From the NCBI GenBank assembly GCA_023485925.1, contig JAMDAJ010000050.1, forward strand, positions 1 through 5,639: a stretch of 5,639 nt of DNA. Reading direction: 5' to 3'. The notes under the pieces were generated by a model. That model made no database searches. It saw nothing but the letters and a program-made list of their open reading frames with translations, and was not told the origin of the DNA. Of the stretch, positions 1-5,140 are shown piece by piece. The position numbers were made by a program, and so were the translations under genes. Position 1 is the stretch's first letter, and every line of letters begins with the position of its first letter. This stretch comes from Patescibacteria group bacterium (lineage in GTDB: Bacteria; Patescibacteriota; Doudnabacteria; UBA920; 2-01-FULL-50-11).

Positions 1-891
1 AAAATATCTTTTTTTCACGCCCCCCCAGGAAAACTTGTGATTCTGCGTCCCGTATTTTTCGACCGCGTAGACCGCAACCACCGACGCAAGCTTCCCTGTC
101 TTATCCCACGAATATCCTTCAAGCATGCCTTTTATCAAACCGGACCGATAAGCGTCTCCGGCGCCGGTCGGATCGACGACTTTAGTGGGGCGAGCTGCGG
201 GAATTCTGTAAACCCGGCCCTCTGCGAAGATTTTTGATCCCTTGTCGCCCAAGGTCGTGATTAAGATTTGCGACGAAGTAAAATGGTACTTGCTCCGTTT
301 CAAAATTATATCAATTTCGTAGTCGTTGCCGATCGCCGCCAGACAATTTTTCAAACAATACTTGAGTTGCCCGGTTTTCAGCGCGGTGATCGCCTGTCCG
401 GGATCAAAAATGTAACTAATTTTCTTGCGCCGATAAAAATCGGAAAGCTTAGCCATATTCGCCGCCGAATCCGGCGACACGATGGCCAGGTCGGATAAAC
501 TAATCTCCGGCAAACGAGACTTTTTTTCCATCACACCGGCAAAAAAAGCGGTGATCTGATTATCGTCGCGATCGGTGATCATATAAGCGCCGGCCGTAAA
601 AGTATTGCGAAAAATCTGCACGCAGGCTGTATCTGCGCCGAATTTTTGAAGCCGCCGCAGATATTCGACCCCGTCTTTACCCACGGCGCCGATAACGCCG
701 ACCGGAACCTTTAATAGCCGGAGCCCGTAGGCAATGTTGCCGGCGGTCCCGCCAAAAGACTGGTTAAGGGTTTTTGCCGCAAAACTTAAATTGATAATGT
801 GCAATTTTTTTGGATTGATGTGCTTGGCGAACCGCCCGGGGTAATCCATGATGCGGTCGTAAGCCAAAGATCCGGATACCCAAATTTTCAC
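1..891 (-). CDS. PfkB-family carbohydrate/nucleoside kinase (3' end outside window)
   Basis: Reading the minus strand from a GTG at 891-889 gives 297 open codons to the window edge. The N-terminus (KIWVSGSLAYDRIMDYPGRF) is typical of the ribokinase/adenosine kinase-like branch of PfkB. Visible motifs: substrate-side Asp12; the di-glycine hinge and GTAGN at residues 47-52; an NDYE (NxxE, Mg/phosphate) motif at 189-192; and the PfkB signature DPTGAGDAYRSG at 240-251, with the anion-hole GAG and catalytic base Asp246. The family transfers the ATP gamma-phosphate to a sugar or nucleoside hydroxyl in the cytoplasm. The sequence ends in a YGTQNH...KKRY-like stretch typical of the extreme C-terminus, so probably only about 10-20 residues are missing. 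The GTG start is chosen because it opens the conserved first strand; a GAG abuts it, so the ribosome site is weak. It follows the upstream gene by 16 bases. Substrate cannot be fixed from sequence; an adenosine or other nucleoside is a reasonable guess. Confidence 0.9.
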   Translation of the reverse strand, partial: MKIWVSGSLAYDRIMDYPGRFAKHINPKKLHIINLSFAAKTLNQSFGGTAGNIAYGLRLLKVPVGVIGAVGKDGVEYLRRLQKFGADTACVQIFRNTFTAGAYMITDRDDNQITAFFAGVMEKKSRLPEISLSDLAIVSPDSAANMAKLSDFYRRKKISYIFDPGQAITALKTGQLKYCLKNCLAAIGNDYEIDIILKRSKYHFTSSQILITTLGDKGSKIFAEGRVYRIPAARPTKVVDPTGAGDAYRSGLIKGMLEGYSWDKTGKLASVVAVYAVEKYGTQNHKFSWGGVKKRYF

Positions 892-907
892 CTCGATTTT
901 TTTAATT

Positions 908-1567
908 TTAATCCGGTATAAAACTCATATACATCCCCCAAGCAAAAGCCCATAAAAACTCCTCAATGGGGATCCCCGCTACCGAAACGCCCGAAACTCT
1001 ATCTAGCTTCCACATCGCCTGGATCGCATTGGGGAACCAAAATAGAAAAAACATATAACCGCAAAACATCAGTATCCCCATTGCAACTCCGCTTACAACC
1101 GAATCGAGCAGTAGATCATGGCGAAAAACCGCCATGGTCAAAGCGAGACCCACAAAAACTAGAAAAGTCGCGTGCATCGAATTCACTCCAAAAGAAAAAA
1201 TTAAATAATTCATCGACATTACAATCAAAACCACGGTCGGAAAAATAAACCACGACCAATGGAATCGCCGATCGAGTCTTCGAGCATAATGCCTGCCCAA
1301 CAACTCCTCATAAATCACGCTAGCGATACCTCCCATGGAAAAACCAAAAAGAAAATCTTCTATGCCATACTTCCAACCATTAAAATACTGCGGTTGCCAG
1401 TAATCCGCATGATGCCAGATTTCCGAAAGCGGTGAAGTGAGACCAATTAGCAGCCCAAACACCACCATCTGCTTGCGCAAATCTGGACGCAAATAAAACA
1501 TCACCAACCACAAGAAACACGGCAATAATACTGTGCCGACTAAATAAGCGTACTGCAAGTCGATCAT
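908..1567 (-). CDS. Lycopene cyclase domain-like (CrtYc/CrtYd-type) seven-helix membrane protein
   Basis: A 219-residue, very hydrophobic protein with about seven membrane segments, near residues 7-27, 33-50, 70-90, 106-127, 129-148, 152-178 and 198-217. Two places resemble the repeated lycopene cyclase (CarR/CrtYc-CrtYd) domain: W51...YW..QYFNGW followed by IEDFLF (69-74) and VIYEE (84-88), and later GIPIEEFLWAF (198-208). Acidic pairs after a Pro or Ile (E70-D71, E202-E203) at the start of a helix are the hallmark of that family, where the two half-domains each supply such a motif. Family members cyclise lycopene ends, or are uncharacterised relatives. No other carotenoid gene is visible in this window, so the substrate is uncertain. 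The gene begins 14 bases after the HIT gene stop and ends 16 bases before the kinase start. ATG at 1567 has no Shine-Dalgarno of its own; see the mini-ORF entry. Membrane topology is firm; the family call comes from recalled patterns. Confidence 0.6.
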   Translation of the reverse strand: MIDLQYAYLVGTVLLPCFLWLVMFYLRPDLRKQMVVFGLLIGLTSPLSEIWHHADYWQPQYFNGWKYGIEDFLFGFSMGGIASVIYEELLGRHYARRLDRRFHWSWFIFPTVVLIVMSMNYLIFSFGVNSMHATFLVFVGLALTMAVFRHDLLLDSVVSGVAMGILMFCGYMFFLFWFPNAIQAMWKLDRVSGVSVAGIPIEEFLWAFAWGMYMSFIPD

Positions 1568-1593
1568 AGAAAATTCATATTTTATTGCCTCCC
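1564..1593 (-). promoter_or_regulatory. Shine-Dalgarno plus four-codon leader mini-ORF overlapping the next start (ATGA)
   Basis: On the minus strand GGGAGG lies at 1593-1588, followed after nine bases by ATG at 1578-1576. That ATG opens a four-codon frame (M-N-F-L) ending in TGA at 1566-1564, which overlaps by ATGA the start codon of the lycopene-cyclase-like gene (ATG at 1567-1565). The large gene has no ribosome site at normal spacing, because the GGGAGG is 20 bases away. A terminating ribosome could therefore hand over to it. The geometry is seen directly; that it is translated is inference. Confidence 0.35.
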
Positions 1594-2148
1594 GGCCGAA
1601 TACCCCGATGCTTGCTTCGGGGACGAAGGCCGAAAAGGAGGCGGGCCGGCGGAGCCGACACCTTGGGCAACAAAGCCCCCGGATACCCCGCGGCTTGCCT
1701 GCCTGCGGTAGGCAGGCCGCGGGGAGGCTTTATTTCTGAGCCTTTCGCCTATCGCATTAGCGATTTTAGCCGCCTCCCCTTCGGCATATTCCCTCTGCTG
1801 CCAGGGTTTGTGTTCATCGCGATCTTTGCGCGGAATGATATGAAAATGCAGGTGCCCAACTTCCTGCCCGGCCGACTGGCCGTTGGCGGTGGAGAGGTTA
1901 AAACCGGACGCGCCGGTTCCCGCTAAAACGCCCGCCGCGACCCGCTGAGCGGCCGTGACCACGCGGCTCAACACTTCCTCCGGCGTCGCGGAAAAATCGG
2001 GAAAATGCGCTTTGGGAATAACCAACGTATGTCCGGGGGAAACCGGATGAATATCCAAAAACGCCAGCACTTCATCATCTTCATAGACCTTGAACGATGG
2101 GATGGCGCCGGCCACGATTTTGCAAAAAACGCAATTCTCGTCCTTCAT
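1582..2148 (-). CDS. HIT-family (Hint-like) nucleotide hydrolase/transferase with repeat-encoded C-terminal tail
   Basis: A 188-residue protein whose first ~140 residues are a complete HIT domain. The histidine triad HLHFHIIP spans residues 99-106, with the middle His101 as expected nucleophile. Cys6, Cys9, His48 and His99 are placed as in zinc-binding bacterial HIT proteins. N34-G90-like nucleotide contacts appear as LDIHPVSPGHTLVIP (31-45) and FNLSTANGQSAGQ (83-95). The family hydrolyses or transfers nucleoside monophosphates from purine phosphoramidates, aminoacyl-adenylates or dinucleoside polyphosphates in the cytoplasm. Typical length is about 110-145 residues. Residues 141-188 are an Arg/Ser/Gly/Pro-rich extension encoded by palindromic repeats (1586-1727) and have no recognisable fold. 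ATG at 2148 is six bases after the HtrA-like gene stop, with no clear Shine-Dalgarno, suggesting coupled translation. The enzyme call is firm; the physiological substrate is not known. Confidence 0.93.
   Translation of the reverse strand: MKDENCVFCKIVAGAIPSFKVYEDDEVLAFLDIHPVSPGHTLVIPKAHFPDFSATPEEVLSRVVTAAQRVAAGVLAGTGASGFNLSTANGQSAGQEVGHLHFHIIPRKDRDEHKPWQQREYAEGEAAKIANAIGERLRNKASPRPAYRRQASRGVSGGFVAQGVGSAGPPPFRPSSPKQASGYSAGRQ
1603..1622. repeat. 20-bp near-palindrome CCCCGA...TCGGGG
   Basis: CCCCGA at 1603-1608 pairs with TCGGGG at 1617-1622; inside, GC pairs with GC around TT, with one T-T mismatch. It lies in the last codons of the HIT gene, close to the larger palindrome at 1686-1724. Weaker stems lie between them: CGGC/GCCG at 1647-1657 and GGGC/GCCC at 1665-1677. 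Together they look like a composite repeat block rather than ordinary coding sequence. Confidence 0.7.
1686..1724. repeat. 39-bp GC-rich palindromic repeat (18-bp stem, 3-base loop)
   Basis: Left arm 1686-1703 pairs with right arm 1707-1724 around the loop TGC. All 18 positions pair; two of them are T·G or G·T wobbles (1695/1715 and 1701/1709). The core, GCCTGCC...GGTAGGCAGGC, resembles repeats I associate with CPR genomes. It sits inside the HIT gene reading frame, coding for about residues 142-154. No T-tract follows on either strand, so it is not a classic intrinsic terminator. Confidence 0.85.
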
Positions 2149-2154
2149 GGTTTT

Positions 2155-3297
2155 TTAATAAATTGCTTTCAGCGTGATATCCGCGGTCTGCGGCTGTCCG
2201 GCGCGGTAAAATTCCAGATGTAAAACGTCGCCCGGCTGTTTTTTGTCAAGCGAACTCTCCAGGGTATTTTTCGCATCAATCGCCTGCCCGTCGATTTTAA
2301 CGATGAAATCTCCGGCTTTAAGCCCCGCAATGGCAGCGGCTGAACCGGAGGCCACCGCCGGGCTTGAACCACTTGATACCAACAACACACCCGCGGTCGC
2401 AGGCAACTTTAAAATCGGCGCCATCGACCCGGTTATCTTGAGATAGTGCACCCCTAAAGCAACACGGACAAGATTTTGCTGCCGTAAGTAAGCGTGCAGA
2501 GAATCCTGCAGATATTCGCCGGGTAAAATCCCCTCATTGGTAAGTAGTCCCACCAGTTTCCCGTCCTGATTAACCAAGCCCGAACCGACAAGTTCCCCAG
2601 AAAGAGCCGGCGCCACGCTAAGTTCCTCACTCACGCTTTCCGAAAAAAGCACGCGCGAATAATCGGTAATCATGCTGGGCAGACGGCTCACCCAGGTTAC
2701 CGCCGCCGGCTGGTCATAGGAACTAAAGCTTCCACCGACCGCAACAAGTTTATCCCCCACTGAAAGCTCGCCGGAAGAAAGGAATGATAACACCGGCATA
2801 CTCGTAGCATCTATCTTCAAAACGGCCAAACTCGAATTGGGGTCAAAAGCCAAAAGCTTCGCGGGGTAAGCGGTTCCGGCGCTCGTGACAGCATAAAGCG
2901 TATTTTTTTCACTACCGACCGCGGATTTGGTGGTAAAAATCAAACCGTCCGAGGTGACCACGATTCCCTGGCTGACCCTCGGCGCCGAATATGCGCGACT
3001 CAAAGGATCCGTGCCTTGCGGATAACTCGCAACGGCGACCGTCACGGCCTTGAGGCGTTCGTAAAGCGCCCGCGTGTTCACGTTGTCATTCAAAATCACC
3101 TGTTCGGTCTTGTTCACCACTACGGGCAGGCGCGGATTGATGAGGCGCAGCACCGGGATCGAGGTGAGGTAAGGAAAGACATAATTCAAAAACACCCCCG
3201 AAGCCAGCCCCGAAAATACGAACGCCACAACGAGCGCCACCGCCAAAAAAGCGCGGGTCAGCTTGATTTCTTTTTTCCAAAAATTTTGCTCGGGCAT
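2155..3297 (-). CDS. Membrane-anchored HtrA/Deg-like protein with PDZ domain, apparently catalytically dead
   Basis: A 380-residue protein. A positively charged N-terminus (KKEIKLTR) precedes one membrane anchor at about 14-38, placing the rest outside the membrane. Residues ~75-270 follow the HtrA trypsin-like fold: SQGIVVTSDGLIFTTKSAV (109-127), FDPNSSLAVLKID (151-163), GDKLVAVGG (181-189) and GLVNQDGKLVGLLT (240-253). A PDZ domain fills ~282-380, with binding loop GVLLVS (303-308), AGLKAGDFIVKIDG (324-337) and a ...LHLEFYRAGQ... strand. Against the HtrA consensus, the catalytic His position is Ser125 and the Asp position is Ser156. The GNSGG serine loop is rewritten as ELVGS (235-239), giving Val237, although a shifted alignment could place Ser233 there. 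Without His and Asp, protease activity is unlikely; a binding or scaffold role via PDZ is inferred. ATG at 3297 is two bases after the upstream membrane-protein stop, so the two are probably translated together. Confidence 0.88.
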   Translation of the reverse strand: MPEQNFWKKEIKLTRAFLAVALVVAFVFSGLASGVFLNYVFPYLTSIPVLRLINPRLPVVVNKTEQVILNDNVNTRALYERLKAVTVAVASYPQGTDPLSRAYSAPRVSQGIVVTSDGLIFTTKSAVGSEKNTLYAVTSAGTAYPAKLLAFDPNSSLAVLKIDATSMPVLSFLSSGELSVGDKLVAVGGSFSSYDQPAAVTWVSRLPSMITDYSRVLFSESVSEELSVAPALSGELVGSGLVNQDGKLVGLLTNEGILPGEYLQDSLHAYLRQQNLVRVALGVHYLKITGSMAPILKLPATAGVLLVSSGSSPAVASGSAAAIAGLKAGDFIVKIDGQAIDAKNTLESSLDKKQPGDVLHLEFYRAGQPQTADITLKAIY

Positions 3298-3299
3298 TG

Positions 3300-4037
3300 T
3301 TATAACTTAGGTGTCCACGCGGTAGCGATCAAAGTCACAATCACGACTGCCGCTCCGAAAGCAGTGTAAAAAATTATCTTCTCCCGCGAGAGATTTTTTT
3401 GCAGATGGAACCGCGATAGCATCCATAAACAATAAAACACTACGGAGAACACAATGGCAGCTGGCAAAAAATGCACCGGTAAAAACAGCATCGCCCAAGC
3501 AAGCTCGGTAAGCACGAACGCCAGCAGCAGGCAATAAAGAATTTTGGAGCGAAAAGGTGCCTCAGCGGAGTGTAACCCAGTCCAAAAGAACAGCCATGAG
3601 CAAACGAACACGGCACACATCACGAGCCACCACGCGGGCGTAAAATAAAAATTCGCGGCCCAGACAGAAAGATAAATCCCAAAAACCGAAATAAAAAACA
3701 GGTTGTCCAAAACATGCGAGTACCCAAAGGGTTGCAGTTCCCAATGCAATCGCCAAAAACCAAAAGCGAGGAGCAAGGCGAACACGACGCGCCAAAAAGC
3801 GCCCGAAGCCAAAGCCATGAACCCAAAACTCGCCGCTATCCATAAAACCCCGTAGAGAAGAAAAGTCAATCCCGAAAAACTGGTAAGCTGCCTGCGGTAA
3901 AGAAAATAATCAAGCAACGCGCAGAGTACTGCGAAACCGAGTAAATAATAGGCCAAAGTCCGGCCCGAAGACGAAGCAAAAATCAGGAAGGCCGCAAAAA
4001 TCGCGCTCAAGAAAAAAGATAGCGTCGGCTTGGACAT
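3300..4037 (-). CDS. Polytopic membrane protein of unknown function (about nine helices)
   Basis: I do not firmly recognise this 245-residue protein. It has about nine hydrophobic segments, near residues 5-24, 28-47, 57-74, 81-95, 111-131, 135-153, 166-186, 190-208 and 221-240, joined by short loops. A short basic stretch (SRFHLQKNLSREK) lies between the last two. Points that may be functional are the charged/aromatic loop WRLHWELQPFGYSH (95-108) and a Glu in a helix, LTELAWAMLFLP (176-187). The TELAW...FLP...FY pattern faintly recalls the CPR membrane family DUF5656, at low confidence. ATG at 4037 is preferred over the in-frame TTG at 4055: the predicted transcription start falls near 4060, which leaves only the ATG a usable leader. 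It directly precedes the HtrA-like gene, so the pair may act as one envelope complex. Confidence 0.8.
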   Translation of the reverse strand: MSKPTLSFFLSAIFAAFLIFASSSGRTLAYYLLGFAVLCALLDYFLYRRQLTSFSGLTFLLYGVLWIAASFGFMALASGAFWRVVFALLLAFGFWRLHWELQPFGYSHVLDNLFFISVFGIYLSVWAANFYFTPAWWLVMCAVFVCSWLFFWTGLHSAEAPFRSKILYCLLLAFVLTELAWAMLFLPVHFLPAAIVFSVVFYCLWMLSRFHLQKNLSREKIIFYTAFGAAVVIVTLIATAWTPKL

Positions 4038-4066
4038 AGCTAAAATTTCTGGCAAATGCAGCTACA

Positions 4067-4095
4067 ACTATACCATTTTTAAAAGATTTTCACAA
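4067..4095 (-). promoter_or_regulatory. Sigma-70-like promoter for the membrane protein/HtrA-like unit
   Basis: On the minus strand TTGTGA (4095-4090) and TATAGT (4072-4067) are separated by exactly 17 bases, in the gap between the lgt stop (4100-4102) and the next gene. They match the -35 and -10 consensus at 4 of 6 and 5 of 6 positions. Transcription would start near 4060, about 22 bases before the ATG at 4037. It could drive all genes down to the kinase, since no terminator is visible between them. Confidence 0.55.
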
Positions 4096-4099
4096 CATG

Positions 4100-4981
4100 C
4101 TACGAGCTCGAGCGAGTATTCCATTTTCGTGCGAATGAAGCGATATATATCCCGAGCCCGACAAGTAAAAAAATCAAACCGAGTAGCTGGTTGGAATAAA
4201 AACCGTAAAATAAATTCGCGTCGGCCCGAAACGGCTCCAAAAAATATCTCACCAGGGAATACAAAATCAGATAACAGGCAAGAAGTAAACCGGGCCGCGA
4301 CGATTTTTTTCGGGCCAGATGCAACATTAGACAAAAAATCCCAAGATCCAGTAGCGACTCATAAAGGAACACCGGATGGAAAAAATCATTTGACCAGTAA
4401 ACCGGCAGTCGGTGCCCAAAGTCTATGAACATTTTCCACGGCAAACTGGTGGGCAAACCGTAAGCTTCCTGGTTGAAAAAATTCCCCAAGCGGCCGATGG
4501 CCTGCCCGAGCGGCGCGACCACGGCCAAAAGGTCGCAAACTTTCCAAAAATCCAGCTTCTTCACCCGGCTGTAAATCGCAACGGCCGAAATGGCTCCCAA
4601 AATCCCCCCGAAGAAGCCCAATCCTCCGCGCCAAAACTGCCAGATCATCGCGGGATAGGCCGCGTACACGCTCCATGCCGAAAGCACGTGGTGCATGCGC
4701 GCGCCGACCAGCCCGAACAATATGGAAAGGAGGAATAAATTTTCCAGGTCGCCTTCAGGAACAGCGAAGCGCGAGGTGAATTTTCGCGCCACAAAAAACG
4801 CCGCCAAAATGCCGGCGAGCACCGCCAAGCTGTAAAACCGCAAAGCATAGGCCCCCAAACGGATCTCGGACGGAATCGGGACTTGCCCCGCAAAGGCCGG
4901 GACGAGAAAAAAATAAACGAGCCCTCCTGCCGTCGCAAGCACAATGGTACTGGAAACCATCGCTTTGTTTAATTTCGACAT
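4100..4981 (-). CDS. lgt: Prolipoprotein diacylglyceryl transferase
   Basis: A 293-residue integral membrane enzyme. Lgt transfers a diacylglyceryl group from phosphatidylglycerol to the lipobox cysteine of prolipoproteins, the first step of lipoprotein maturation, at the cytoplasmic membrane. The signature GRLGNFFNQEAYGLPT spans residues 163-178, with Arg164, Asn167 and Glu172 matching E. coli Arg143, Asn146 and Glu151 at the same spacing. HPVFLYES (202-209) and VRYFLEPFR (244-252) follow, with Arg245 and Glu249 matching E. coli Arg239 and Glu243. The WRGGLGFFGGILG loop (117-129) carries Phe124 where E. coli has His103. About seven membrane helices are visible; an extra N-terminal hydrophobic segment (residues ~10-31) precedes the conserved part. 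ATG at 4981 is chosen over a TTG two codons upstream because AAAGG sits seven bases before it. The gene is monocistronic or first in its unit, with promoter elements on both sides. Confidence 0.96.
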   Translation of the reverse strand: MSKLNKAMVSSTIVLATAGGLVYFFLVPAFAGQVPIPSEIRLGAYALRFYSLAVLAGILAAFFVARKFTSRFAVPEGDLENLFLLSILFGLVGARMHHVLSAWSVYAAYPAMIWQFWRGGLGFFGGILGAISAVAIYSRVKKLDFWKVCDLLAVVAPLGQAIGRLGNFFNQEAYGLPTSLPWKMFIDFGHRLPVYWSNDFFHPVFLYESLLDLGIFCLMLHLARKKSSRPGLLLACYLILYSLVRYFLEPFRADANLFYGFYSNQLLGLIFLLVGLGIYIASFARKWNTRSSS

Positions 4982-5023
4982 GATCAAACCTTTAAATGTC
5001 CCCCCTCTCTAGACTTGCAAAAG

Positions 5024-5052
5024 CGTATACTACCGATTTTAACGGCCGACAA
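5024..5052 (-). promoter_or_regulatory. Possible sigma-70-like promoter for lgt
   Basis: On the minus strand TTGTCG (5052-5047) and TATACG (5029-5024) are 17 bases apart, each matching the consensus at 4 of 6 positions. Transcription would begin near 5017, giving a leader of about 35 bases that carries a purine-rich GAGAGGGGGGA stretch and the AAAGG ribosome site. The spacing is ideal but the hexamers are mediocre. Confidence 0.35.
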
Positions 5053-5075
5053 AAATGGGAGTAATTAAACTAACA

Positions 5076-5140
5076 GTTCTGAACCGCGACCAGTCCGCCA
5101 AAAAATCTAAAATCCGCGATCCGAAATCTAAATTCAGAAC
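5076..5140. repeat. 65-bp segment bounded by 8-bp inverted repeats
   Basis: GTTCTGAA at 5076-5083 is the exact reverse complement of TTCAGAAC at 5133-5140. Inside are two direct copies of AAATCTAAA (5103-5111 and 5124-5132) flanking ATCCGCGATCC. The right end overlaps the last codon and stop of the exonuclease gene. It could be a small non-autonomous element, a spaced operator or chance. The AT-rich AAATCTAAAAT motif resembles intergenic filler I associate with CPR genomes. No target-site duplication is visible. Confidence 0.4.

Noticed and set aside
7..27. Frameshift at the A7 and C7 runs near the left edge
   Set aside because: The kinase frame reads through both runs and gives a normal family C-terminus, so there is no sign of a frame error.
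1686..1724. The large palindrome as a Rho-independent terminator
   Set aside because: No T-tract follows the stem on either strand, and it lies within the HIT reading frame.
1595..1735. CRISPR array
   Set aside because: The repeats are different palindromes without regular spacing or spacers, and no cas gene is present.
1585..1926. Plus-strand open frame antisense to the HIT gene
   Set aside because: Its protein has no recognisable motif and it is the shadow of a clearly recognised HIT domain and repeat block on the other strand; other plus-strand frames were rejected for the same reason.
4038..4055. TTG at 4055 as start of the nine-helix membrane protein
   Set aside because: It lies about five bases from the predicted transcription start and has no ribosome site; ATG at 4037 is the better choice.
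4982..4987. TTG at 4987 as the lgt start
   Set aside because: It would sit one base from the AAAGG ribosome site, whereas ATG at 4981 has ideal spacing.
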